From Muribaculaceae bacterium Isolate-002 (NCI) (GTDB taxonomy: Bacteria; Bacteroidota; Bacteroidia; Bacteroidales; Muribaculaceae), in contig SCEG01000014.1 of the NCBI GenBank assembly GCA_004102805.1, forward strand, positions 1-57,661: DNA of 57,661 bases, in the 5' to 3' direction. A model generated the notes under the pieces. The model was given only the letters and a program-made list of their open reading frames with translations. It was not told the origin of the DNA and searched no databases. Every line of letters starts with the position of its first letter. The stretch's first letter is position 1. Position numbers and translations under genes: made by a program. Below are positions 44,239-52,629 of this stretch, in pieces.

Positions 44239-44658
44239 ATGTCTCTCAAGCGACAAAACAATATGATGGCGGCATTCTCGATGGCATCGATGACCGATGT
44301 CATATTCCTGCTGCTCATATTCTTCATGGTCACATCGACCTACATATTTCCCACGGCACTGGAGGTCAACCTGCCACAGTCGTCGCAGCAGACCACCAAG
44401 AAGCCGACGATACGCATATCGCTCGACGCCGAAGGCAACATAGCCACTGCGATGGGCGACGCCGAGCGGCAGCCCATGCAGCCCGACGAACTGAAAACAT
44501 GGCTCATGCTCGCCAAAGAGCAGTCGCCCGACGCAACCGTAGCCCTTTACGCCGACGAGAAAGCGGCTTATGGTGAAATAGTAAAAATACTCAATGTCGG
44601 AGCTGAAGCAGACATCACCATAGTGCTCGCCACCAAACCGATACGCTCAAGCAACTGA
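44239..44658 (+). CDS. exbD: ExbD/TolR family protein
   Basis: Partner of ExbB in the TonB motor. The 139-residue protein has one membrane segment (about 15-35) containing the essential Asp in SMTDVIFLLLIFFMV, and a periplasmic domain. Length and motif are typical. Stop lies 29 bases before the tonB start. Confidence 0.95.
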   Translation: MSLKRQNNMMAAFSMASMTDVIFLLLIFFMVTSTYIFPTALEVNLPQSSQQTTKKPTIRISLDAEGNIATAMGDAERQPMQPDELKTWLMLAKEQSPDATVALYADEKAAYGEIVKILNVGAEADITIVLATKPIRSSN

Positions 44659-44687
44659 CACATCTCCTCCCAATATCCCAACTCCAG

Positions 44688-45497
44688 ATGAACAACCGCC
44701 CCCGCATAATATCAGGCATCGTGACCGCCGTGCTCGCAATAATCATTATTGTGATACTCGTGTCATGGCATCTGAACGTCAACCTCAACAAAGGAAAGCA
44801 ATGGCCGCCGGTAAAGGAATTCGAACTTATAGCCCAGGATATCGAGGATCCGGAGACATTTGTCAGCACATACTCTTCGGCTGCCGACGACGTGTGGGAG
44901 CCTGAGGCCGAAACCGACAGCCCGGGGGCGTCTGACATCGAGTCAGACACCGACACCCAGACCTCTTACGACCTTGACAACAGCGGTCAGCAGCAGGGAC
45001 ACCATGCCAACCTGACATCATCGGAAAAAGAATCGCCCGTGCAGCAGAAACCGGCCAACGAAGGCACTTCAAAACCTGACGACGCCGCACGCCTCGAGGC
45101 CGCGCGCCAGCAGAAATCGAAGCAGAATATTGAGAATAAAGTCGCCAACCGCTGGTCAGGCGCCGACAAAGGCACAGGCGGCAAGACCGAGCCCAAGGCC
45201 GACGGCAGCAAAAACAACAACGGCCCCGGAGGCAACGAGCCTCTCACCTACTCCGCCTCGGTCGACGAACGCCCGCGAAGCAGCCGGCTCGGCATGATCC
45301 GCATAGGTGTGGTAGTGCTTGAAGGGGGCGTCGTGAAACCGGGTTCGGCGCAACTGCTCAACGGCAGAGGCAATGCCGCGACCAACACCGCCACCATCGA
45401 AGCCTGCAAGAAAGCAGCCGAACGGTGCCGCTTCAAAAGAGCCTCCAACGACACCGCGCCGCGCTCGGGCATAGTGGTGTTCAAATGGGAGGACTGA
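44688..45497 (+). CDS. tonB: TonB-like energy transducer
   Basis: Carries energy from ExbB-ExbD across the periplasm to outer-membrane receptors. The 269-residue protein has one N-terminal membrane segment (about 8-28), a long acidic then mixed-charge periplasmic linker (about 35-185; ESDTDTQTSYD..., EAARQQKSKQNIENKVANRW) and a C-terminal domain (about 200-269: MIRIGVVVLEGGVVKPGSAQ, NTATIEACKKAAERCRFKRA, SGIVVFKWED) with the TonB beta-alpha-beta pattern. The linker lacks the Pro-Lys repeats of E. coli TonB, as is usual for Bacteroidetes. Last of the pdxJ-exbB-exbD-tonB set. Confidence 0.85.
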   Translation: MNNRPRIISGIVTAVLAIIIIVILVSWHLNVNLNKGKQWPPVKEFELIAQDIEDPETFVSTYSSAADDVWEPEAETDSPGASDIESDTDTQTSYDLDNSGQQQGHHANLTSSEKESPVQQKPANEGTSKPDDAARLEAARQQKSKQNIENKVANRWSGADKGTGGKTEPKADGSKNNNGPGGNEPLTYSASVDERPRSSRLGMIRIGVVVLEGGVVKPGSAQLLNGRGNAATNTATIEACKKAAERCRFKRASNDTAPRSGIVVFKWED

Positions 45498-45594
45498 CAG
45501 AGTGAACAACAATACGCAACAGCATAACTTATTGACAGACGGCGGCCGAGGCCGTTGACAAACAACAGAAACGACAAACACAGCGACACATAAG

Positions 45595-46308
45595 ATGGAA
45601 GACCTCCGACCCGCATTATATCTGTTTCCGTCAAATCTGAGCGAAGCCCCGGTCAGTGACGTACTCCCCCCGGTCAATATCGAATTGATCTCGGGGGTAA
45701 AACATTTTATAGTGGAGAATGTGCGCACGGCGCGCCGTTTCCTGAAAAAATGCACCCGCGACATCAATATCGACGAGCTGTCATTCACCGTGCTTAATGT
45801 CAATACCGACGTCGTCGACATACCGTCGCTGCTCGCCCCGCTCGAACAGGGACACGACGTTGGTGTCATATCAGAGGCCGGCTGTCCGGCCGTCGCCGAC
45901 CCCGGAGCGCTTGTTGTGGCCGAGGCCCACCGCCGCGGCTTCAGAGTCGTGCCTCTCGTCGGGCCGTCAAGCATACTGCTTTCACTGATGGGCTCAGGCT
46001 TCAACGGACAGAGCTTCACGTTTCTCGGCTACCTGCCCATACACGCCGCCGAACGCACTGCGGCGCTCAAACAGATGCACACCGACATCATGCGCAACAA
46101 CCGCACCCAGATATTTATCGAGACCCCCTACCGCAACAACAAGCTTATAGCCGATATCATAGCAGCGCTCCCTGCCGCCACACGCCTGTGCGTCGCCACC
46201 GACCTCACCGGCCCCGGACAGCGCATCACCACACTGACACTGGCCCAATGGCGACGTCAGCAACTTGACTATGACAAAATCCCGGCTATATTCCTGCTCT
46301 ACAAATAA
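45595..46308 (+). CDS. SAM-dependent methyltransferase, RsmI-like
   Basis: A 237-residue tetrapyrrole-methylase-fold protein of the RsmI group (16S rRNA 2'-O-methyltransferases acting on C1402). Visible: ALYLFPSNLSEAPVSDVLP, FIVENVRTARRFLK, GHDVGVISEAGCPAVADPGA (the SAM-binding region), and VGPSSILLSLMGSGFNGQSF followed by FLGYLP. Bacteroidetes often have two such proteins, one full RsmI and one shorter; this one is of the shorter type, so its target may differ. It begins 97 bases after tonB and is followed at 27 bases by the MBL gene. Confidence 0.85.
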   Translation: MEDLRPALYLFPSNLSEAPVSDVLPPVNIELISGVKHFIVENVRTARRFLKKCTRDINIDELSFTVLNVNTDVVDIPSLLAPLEQGHDVGVISEAGCPAVADPGALVVAEAHRRGFRVVPLVGPSSILLSLMGSGFNGQSFTFLGYLPIHAAERTAALKQMHTDIMRNNRTQIFIETPYRNNKLIADIIAALPAATRLCVATDLTGPGQRITTLTLAQWRRQQLDYDKIPAIFLLYK

Positions 46309-46335
46309 CGACAACAACAATAACCCCAACCGTTC

Positions 46336-47403
46336 ATGGCCCGATGCAAGAAAATAACATTTGACACCCGACACCTCCCCGGACTCTTCGACGAAATGCT
46401 CCGGCAGGAGGAGCAGGATGCGTCGGCACAACCGGAACGCAAGACATCCGCCACACGCGGACGCCCGCGCCGCGCGGCAGGCCTGAGCGGTGGAGAAACA
46501 GATCCGGAACCGATACAGCTGCCCGACAACATCGAGCCGCTGACATCAACACGCCCGGTCGCCGCACTGCGCTTCATATCATTCGGCAGCGGGAGTTCGG
46601 GCAACTGTTCCTATCTGGGCAACGACCGCTTCGGCATACTTATCGACGCCGGTGTCGACCCGACAAAAGTCTACGACGAGCTCGAACGCAACAGCATCGA
46701 CATCCGCACCATCGGAGGCATCATACTCACCCACGACCACGGCGACCACGTAAGATACGCCTACACGATAGTCAGACGCAACCGCCACATACGCATCTAC
46801 TGCACCCCGGCCACCATCAACGGCATGCTGCGGCGCCACAACATATCGCGACGAATCAAAGACTATCACCAGCCGATTTTCAAGGAGTTTCCCTTCCATC
46901 TGTCAGACTTCGTCATCACTCCCTTCGAGGTGTCGCATGACGGAAGCGACAACGTTGGCTTCTTCATATCGGCCGGACAACACAAATTTGTGGTGGCCAC
47001 TGACATGGGCGTGGTGACCGAGCGCGCCGACTTCTATATCCGTCAGGCCAACCACCTGATGATTGAGGCCAATTACGACCTTAACATGCTGCTCAACGGA
47101 CGCTATCCGGAATATCTCAAAGCCCGCATCATGGCAGCCAAGGGACACATGGACAACGAGGCCACGGCCTCCTACCTCAAGGAAATCTACACTCCGTCGC
47201 TCCGAAACGTGTTTTTGTGTCATCTGTCGCACGACAACAACACCCCCGACATCGCTCTTGCCGCTATCCACAGGGCTCTGCGCAGTCTTGACATCGAGAC
47301 CGGCGACGGCTCGGGAAGCATCGAGTCACGCAACGCTCCGATACAGATAAGCGCACTTCCGCGGTTTGAGTCGACAGGTGTGATTGTGTTGCGTATGCCA
47401 TAA
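46336..47403 (+). CDS. MBL-fold metallohydrolase (YycJ/WalJ-like) with N-terminal extension
   Basis: A 355-residue metallo-beta-lactamase-fold protein. The catalytic domain starts near residue 78 (LRFISFGSGSSGNCSYLGND) and has the metal motif LTHDHGDH with His133, His135, Asp137 and His138, then FEVSHDGSDNVGF, VVATDMGVVTERAD and LCHLSHDNNTP. This matches YycJ-like exonucleases or hydrolases of about 260 residues. The first 75 or so residues are an extra, disordered-looking segment that contains TRGRPRRAAG (40-49), which has the RGRP core of an AT-hook DNA-binding motif. The activity is not established. It follows the RsmI-like gene in the same direction. Confidence 0.85.
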   Translation: MARCKKITFDTRHLPGLFDEMLRQEEQDASAQPERKTSATRGRPRRAAGLSGGETDPEPIQLPDNIEPLTSTRPVAALRFISFGSGSSGNCSYLGNDRFGILIDAGVDPTKVYDELERNSIDIRTIGGIILTHDHGDHVRYAYTIVRRNRHIRIYCTPATINGMLRRHNISRRIKDYHQPIFKEFPFHLSDFVITPFEVSHDGSDNVGFFISAGQHKFVVATDMGVVTERADFYIRQANHLMIEANYDLNMLLNGRYPEYLKARIMAAKGHMDNEATASYLKEIYTPSLRNVFLCHLSHDNNTPDIALAAIHRALRSLDIETGDGSGSIESRNAPIQISALPRFESTGVIVLRMP

Positions 47404-47522
47404 AAGCAGCTCATCGCCGTAACAAATCCCGACCCGGCGCGTTTATCAACAATAAACACCGGCAGTTTCAACAGCATTTCCTCTGCAATACTAAAAATCA
47501 ACAATATATATAATATATTATC

Positions 47523-49568
47523 ATGAAATCAATCAAATTAGCATTGGCTTGTGCCCTTACACTCGGCGGCATTTCCGCAATGTCGGCCGAAGAGCATCTC
47601 AAAAGCCTCAACCCCAATTACATCGACAACAGTGTCAAAGCCGGCGACGACTTCTACACTCATGTCAACAAAGGATGGATGGACGCCAATCCGCTCACTC
47701 CCGAATATTCACGCTACAGCCAGTTTGACAAACTTGCCGAGCATAGCCGCGACCGCGTAAAGGAAATCGTCACCGGTCTGGCAGCCACCAATCCCGAGCC
47801 CGGCACAGTGGCCTTCAAAGTATCAACCATCTATCAGCAGGCAATGGACTCAGTGCGCCGCAACGCTGAAGGCGCCGCGCCCATCCAGGCCGACCTGAAA
47901 CGTATCGAGAACGCCAAGCCTGAAGAGATGGAAGACCTTTTCCTCTGGATGCACGGCAATTTCGCAAGCCCCTTCTTCTCGGCAGGACCGCAGGCCGACC
48001 TCGCCGACTCCAACGCCTACGCCATGTATGTGGGCGGAGGCGGCACCACTCTCGGCGACCGCGACTATTACCTGAGCGACGACAAAGAGAACGTCAAGGT
48101 GCGTGAAGCCTACAAAAAGCTCATCGAGAAAGAGATGCGTCTCGCAGGATATTCGAAAAAAGACGCTCGCCGCATCGTCAATAACGTGATGAAAATCGAG
48201 ACAGCGCTCGCCGACTCCACCTGGACCCGCGAGGAAAGCCGCAACATCCCCGCCATGTACAATCCCCGTTCATTCTCACAGCTCAAAGAGATGTATCCCT
48301 CAATCAACTGGGACCGCTTCTTCATCGAGACAATGGACATAGCATCGCCTGAAACCGTGATTGTGACGGAAATCAACACTGTAAAACAGGCCGACAACCT
48401 GATGGCATCGCTCACCGACCGTGAGAAAAAAGACTACTATCTGTGGAACTACGTGCGCCAGGCCGCCGGAATGCTCTCCGACGACTTCACCGACGCCGCA
48501 TTCGAGTTCAGCAAAGTGCTCTCAGGCGCACAGACACAGCGCCCGCGCTGGAAACGCGCTCTCGGAGCAGTCGAAGGCGCGATGGGCGAAGCCATCGGCG
48601 AGCTCTATGTAGAGAAATATTTCCCCGAATCATCTAAAGACTACATGCTCGGACTTGTAGAAAATCTGCGCCGTGCTCTCGGAAAGCATATCATCAACCT
48701 CCCCTGGATGAGCGACGACACAAAACTCAACGCCATCAAGAAACTCAATGCCTTCACCGTGAAAATCGGTTATCCCGACAAGTGGAAAGACTATTCGGAA
48801 CTCAACATCGACCCGGCTCTGTCATTCTACGAAAACATGCACAACGTGGCGATGTGGAGCCAGAAAGAAGCTCTCTCTAAATGGGGCAAGCCGGTCGACA
48901 AGACCGAATGGGGCATGACACCGCAGACCGTCAACGCCTACTACAATCCTCTTGCCAATGAGATAGTTTTCCCTGCCGGCATTCTTCAGGCACCCTACTT
49001 CGATCCCGAGGCGTCAGATGCTGAAAACTACGGTGCAATCGGTGTCGTGATCGGCCACGAGATGACACACGGCTTTGACGACCAGGGCCGTAATTTCGAT
49101 GCCGACGGCAACATGACCGACTGGTGGACACCCGAAGACACCGAAGCATTCAACGCCCTGGCAAAAGGTCTCGCCGACCAGTTCAGCGTCGTCGAAGTGC
49201 TTCCCGGCCTCAATGCCAACGGACAGTACACTCTCGGCGAGAACATAGCCGACCAGGGCGGTCTCCGCGTAGCCCGCACCGCATTCCTTGACTCACAGAA
49301 AGCCAAAGGGGTCGACATCACCTCAGAAGAAGCGAAAATCGACGGTTTCGACCCGATGCAGGTGTTCTACATGAACTATGCCAACGTATGGGCCAACAAC
49401 ACCCGCCCCGAGACTATCCGTCAGCTCACAATCGGCGACGTGCACTCTCTCGGCAAAAACCGTGTCAACGTCACACTGCGCAACATCACCCCCTTCTTCG
49501 AGGCATTCTCGGTCAAGGAGGGCGACACCATGTATCTCCCCGCATCAGAGCAGGTGGTAATCTGGTAA
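47523..49568 (+). CDS. pepO: M13 family metallopeptidase (PepO-like)
   Basis: Secreted or periplasmic zinc endopeptidase of the neprilysin family, acting on peptides. The 681-residue protein has a signal peptide (MKSIKLALACALTLGGISAM), the M13 N-terminal domain (GDDFYTHVNKGWMDANPLT) and the zinc site HEMTH (His512, Glu513, His516) with the third ligand Glu573 in LGENIADQGGL. NAYYNPLANEIVFPAGILQ and the C-terminal NRVNVTLRNITPFFEAFSV are also typical. Length is normal. Single gene with a hairpin after it. Confidence 0.96.
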   Translation: MKSIKLALACALTLGGISAMSAEEHLKSLNPNYIDNSVKAGDDFYTHVNKGWMDANPLTPEYSRYSQFDKLAEHSRDRVKEIVTGLAATNPEPGTVAFKVSTIYQQAMDSVRRNAEGAAPIQADLKRIENAKPEEMEDLFLWMHGNFASPFFSAGPQADLADSNAYAMYVGGGGTTLGDRDYYLSDDKENVKVREAYKKLIEKEMRLAGYSKKDARRIVNNVMKIETALADSTWTREESRNIPAMYNPRSFSQLKEMYPSINWDRFFIETMDIASPETVIVTEINTVKQADNLMASLTDREKKDYYLWNYVRQAAGMLSDDFTDAAFEFSKVLSGAQTQRPRWKRALGAVEGAMGEAIGELYVEKYFPESSKDYMLGLVENLRRALGKHIINLPWMSDDTKLNAIKKLNAFTVKIGYPDKWKDYSELNIDPALSFYENMHNVAMWSQKEALSKWGKPVDKTEWGMTPQTVNAYYNPLANEIVFPAGILQAPYFDPEASDAENYGAIGVVIGHEMTHGFDDQGRNFDADGNMTDWWTPEDTEAFNALAKGLADQFSVVEVLPGLNANGQYTLGENIADQGGLRVARTAFLDSQKAKGVDITSEEAKIDGFDPMQVFYMNYANVWANNTRPETIRQLTIGDVHSLGKNRVNVTLRNITPFFEAFSVKEGDTMYLPASEQVVIW

Positions 49569-49607
49569 CCGCACAGCGCAGAGGCCATAACAACATCCAC
49601 TATACAC

Positions 49608-49644
49608 GCAGGCTGCGCCTCCCGAGAACGGAGGCACAGCCTGC
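49608..49644 (+). terminator. Hairpin terminator after pepO
   Basis: GCAGGCTGCGCCTCC (49608-49622) pairs with 49630-49644 over 15 bp with one mismatch around a 7-base loop, 40 bases after the pepO stop. The following T-run is weak (CTACGTTTAAG). Confidence 0.6.
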
Positions 49645-49840
49645 CTACGTTTAAGTACGATGAAAATTATTTCGAAAAACAGAATCGGACGGAGTGTCAT
49701 TCATCGAACTTTCCTGAGAAACAGCTGTTTATATAAAGGCTCATAAAGATATGGCTCAAGCCTAAATTGCAGTTCATATTACAGTCGCAGTTTAATATTG
49801 CTGTGAGGATGTTGCAGAACTCATAGGAACGTCTCAAATA

Positions 49841-49921
49841 GTAGGGACACACAGCTCGTGCATCCACCAACACATTGATTATCAGGCACAACATTCGGAC
49901 GCACGAGCCGTGCATCCCTAC
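49841..49921. repeat. MITE-like element with 21-bp terminal inverted repeats
   Basis: GTAGGGACACACAGCTCGTGC (49841-49861) and its near-complement 49901-49921 match at 18 of 21 positions. Each arm is itself nearly palindromic (GCACGAGCCGTGC on the right). The 39-base interior has no coding sequence. The layout is that of a small non-autonomous repeat (MITE or REP-type). No second copy lies in this window, so mobility is inferred from shape only. Confidence 0.6.
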
Positions 49922-50163
49922 AATATGAAGTGCTGCGACACATTCAAGGCAAAGCCGGGAATTATTATACTACCATATACTGTTATTCCGGCTCAGAGAG
50001 ATATATTACGAACTTATTTACGACGACTGAATATGGCGGCAAAAATAGTCATATTTTCCACAATTATAGGGGATATGGCTTACTCGCTGCAAATAAGGAT
50101 AATTTTTGTCATAAATTACTTATATTTGCAGCCGAAAATAACCACCAGAAGCAAGAACCTACA

Positions 50164-51147
50164 ATGCGGACATATAAAGCGGCCATACGTAAATGCCTTG
50201 TTGCCATTGCGATATGCACAACAGGGACAGTTCTGGGTTTCGCACAATCGAAAGCAGAAACATTCAGATACGGCGACTTCAACAGCTGGATTACCCGCAA
50301 CATACCCGAGTCGCAGATCATAGGAGGGAACACAAAGACACTCTATGAGATAGGCCCCGCACAGACTATCGACGGCGCCAAAGCCTACAAAAACCTCGGT
50401 AACTCTCCGTGGGCCACTTCCAATGTCTACGCCAAAGTGATGGGCATATCGAAGGGAAGCTGCGCCGTAATGCCTGACACCCGCTCAGGCACAGACAAAT
50501 GCGCCAAACTCACCACCATCATGGAGCGATGCAAGGCCGTCGGACTCATCAACATAGATGTCGTGGTGGCCGGTTCGATATTTCTTGGCGAGATGCTCGA
50601 ACCGATAAGTTCCACATCCGACCCTTACAGCAAAATGGAAATGGGCATACCGTTCACACGGCGTCCCAAAGCCCTTAAATTCGACTACAAGCTCAGCATT
50701 CCACAGAATGCAGGGCGCACATACTCAAGCGGTTTCGGCAAGAAAAAGACACTTGCCGGACAAGAAAGCGCAGAAGTGATGGTGCTGCTGCAGCGCCGCT
50801 GGGAAGACGCCGACGGCAATCTGTTTGCAAAGCGCGTCGGCACCGCCCGCGTGAGGTTTGGAAAATCCACCTCAGGCTGGGTCAACGGCTACACGCTCCC
50901 CTTGATGTACGGCGACATAACATCCGACCCCGGCTACAAAAGCTACATGGGACTCATACCTGCCGAAAGGAGCTACTACGCCCGCAACAGCAAAGGCAAG
51001 ATGGTGCCTGTCAAAGAGGTAGGCTGGGACAGCCGCGACGCCACACCCACCCACATCATAGTCATGGCATCGGCGGCGTCAGGCGATGCCTACACCGGCA
51101 CAATCGGTCTGACATTCTGGATCGACAATATAGCCACGACTTACTAA
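50164..51147 (+). CDS. Secreted PCMD-domain-like protein
   Basis: A 327-residue secreted protein from ATG 50164, chosen because it gives a signal peptide (MRTYKAAIRKCLVAIAICTT, cleaved after GFA) and lies after the -7 box TATATTTG; the open frame itself begins much earlier, at 49930, across AT-rich DNA. The body resembles the PCMD (putative carbohydrate metabolism) domain: TFRYGDFNSWITRNIPES at the start, GSIFLGEMLEPISSTSDPYS, MGIPFTRRPKALKFDYKLSI and an ending with THIIVMASAASGDAYTGTIG and FWIDNIATTY. Such domains are carbohydrate-binding-like beta sandwiches common at the surface of gut Bacteroidales. Ligand unknown. Confidence 0.7.
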   Translation: MRTYKAAIRKCLVAIAICTTGTVLGFAQSKAETFRYGDFNSWITRNIPESQIIGGNTKTLYEIGPAQTIDGAKAYKNLGNSPWATSNVYAKVMGISKGSCAVMPDTRSGTDKCAKLTTIMERCKAVGLINIDVVVAGSIFLGEMLEPISSTSDPYSKMEMGIPFTRRPKALKFDYKLSIPQNAGRTYSSGFGKKKTLAGQESAEVMVLLQRRWEDADGNLFAKRVGTARVRFGKSTSGWVNGYTLPLMYGDITSDPGYKSYMGLIPAERSYYARNSKGKMVPVKEVGWDSRDATPTHIIVMASAASGDAYTGTIGLTFWIDNIATTY

Positions 51148-51207
51148 TAAAAGTTAACAGTCACATATTTTAACCTTTATTTAGTCGGTCAAAGCCGCGA
51201 TTGTTGG

Positions 51208-51215
51208 TAAATTTG
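51208..51215 (+). promoter_or_regulatory. -7 promoter element of the RND efflux operon
   Basis: TAAATTTG fits the consensus. It leaves a leader of about 140 bases before the adaptor gene. The leader contains the 12-bp palindrome ATAAGCGCTTAT (51265-51276) and a five-codon open frame (51237-51254). A good -33 box is not seen. Confidence 0.5.
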
Positions 51216-51361
51216 CACATAATTATATAAAACACGATGCTTACATATAGCTGATAACCACAACATAAGCGCTTATCCAGGAATTGCTCACATAAAAGAG
51301 GGCCACAGATAGGACATAACAATACAGACAATAAACAACAGAGAAAAGATAAAGAAAAGCA

Positions 51362-52543
51362 ATGAAACGACTAATCACAACCAAAGCTGCCGCCACTCTT
51401 ATGGCCGCAGCATTAGTGACATCGGCGTCGTGCTCCGGCAACGGAGACAATGCCGCCCAGCAGCAACAGATGCCGGCTCCCCAGATCGGGACGCAGACAG
51501 TGGCCTACAGCGACATCGACCTTTCGCAGTCCTATCCTGCCACAATCAAAGGAAAAACCGACATCGAGATACGTCCGCAGGTGTCGGGCTTCATCACGCA
51601 GGTGCTCGTAGACGAAGGCCAGCATGTAAAAAAAGGCCAGACCCTTTTCGTTCTCGACCAGGTGCAATATCAGGCAGCGGTCGATCAGGCGGCAGCGGCA
51701 GTGGCAGCAGCCCAGACCGCAGTAAAATCGGCTCAGATGACAGCCGACCAGAAGCAAGCTCTCTTTGATAAGAACATCATCTCTGAATATGAGAACCAGC
51801 TGGCCAAAAACGACCTGGCCAATGCAAAATCAAATCTCGCCACCGCCAATGCGGCGCTCACTTCCGCACGCAAGAACCTTGCCTACACCGTAGTGACAGC
51901 ACCGAGCGCAGGCGTAATCGGCTCAATACCCTTCCGTGAAGGCTCTCTGGCATCACCCTCGATGGCACAGCCGCTCACCACCGTGAGCGACAACTCACAG
52001 GTCTACGCTTACTTCTCTCTGACAGAGAAAGACATACTCAACATGACCGAAAACGGCTCTAAACCGCTCCAGCAGCAGATAGCCCAGATGCCGGCAGTGA
52101 AACTTCAGCTTGCCGACGGCACAATATTCCCCGTCGAAGGCAAGGTAGCCACAGTGTCGGGCGTAATCGGCGCAGGCACAGGCGCCGCAACGGTCAGAGC
52201 TCTTTTCGACAACCCCGGCGGAATGCTCCGTTCTGGCTCGACAGGCCAGATTGTAATTCCGGTGCAGGAGAAAAACGCCATCGTCATACCTCAGAAAGCC
52301 ACTTTCGAGCTTCAGGATCGCAAGTTTGTCTACGTAGTCAATGACTCCAACAAGGTGGTGTCAACCCCTATCACCATATCGAAAGTCAACGATGGCAAAA
52401 TATATGTCGTTACCTCAGGCCTCGAGCCGGGCAACGTAATCGCAGTGGAAGGCGTGGGCAACAAACTGCGCCCCAACATGGAAATCGTGCCTGTAGATGC
52501 CGCAGCCAAAGCCGCCCAACAGGCAGCCGCCCAGCAGCAATAA
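51362..52543 (+). CDS. RND efflux periplasmic adaptor subunit, lipoprotein
   Basis: Links the inner-membrane pump to the outer-membrane channel in a tripartite efflux system (AcrA/MexA type). The 393-residue protein has a lipoprotein signal (Cys24 in SASCSG), a lipoyl/barrel-sandwich domain (GKTDIEIRPQVSGFITQVLV; GQHVKKGQTLFVLD), a helical hairpin (about 95-150, alanine-rich), the second lipoyl half (TVVTAPSAGVIGSIPFREG) and a beta-barrel and membrane-proximal region. First gene of adaptor - pump - channel; no regulator gene is adjacent. Substrates cannot be told. Confidence 0.93.
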   Translation: MKRLITTKAAATLMAAALVTSASCSGNGDNAAQQQQMPAPQIGTQTVAYSDIDLSQSYPATIKGKTDIEIRPQVSGFITQVLVDEGQHVKKGQTLFVLDQVQYQAAVDQAAAAVAAAQTAVKSAQMTADQKQALFDKNIISEYENQLAKNDLANAKSNLATANAALTSARKNLAYTVVTAPSAGVIGSIPFREGSLASPSMAQPLTTVSDNSQVYAYFSLTEKDILNMTENGSKPLQQQIAQMPAVKLQLADGTIFPVEGKVATVSGVIGAGTGAATVRALFDNPGGMLRSGSTGQIVIPVQEKNAIVIPQKATFELQDRKFVYVVNDSNKVVSTPITISKVNDGKIYVVTSGLEPGNVIAVEGVGNKLRPNMEIVPVDAAAKAAQQAAAQQQ

Positions 52544-52629
52544 CATCGTGGCACGTGGCGCGGCAATAAGCCGCCAATGCGTGTCTTATAACACATAATC
52601 AAAAATAAAACAAGGAAACATCACACGAA

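Larger units (their letters stand above)
49569..50163. other. 595-base gene-free region
   Basis: Besides the pepO hairpin and the inverted-repeat element at 49841-49921, I see no supportable gene. The open frames on both strands here have odd composition and no recognisable motifs. The right end (50101-50163) contains TATATTTG at 50121-50128, the likely -7 box of the next gene. The middle may be a decayed insertion. Confidence 0.45.

Noticed and set aside
45156..46019. 287-residue minus-strand open frame across tonB and the RsmI-like gene
   Set aside because: Overlaps two real genes and has low-complexity Ser/Thr/Val composition typical of shadows.
49697..49915. 72-residue Cys-rich open frame on the minus strand near the MITE-like element
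   Set aside because: Starts inside the inverted repeat, has no homology I recognise and its cysteines look like chance in AT-rich DNA.
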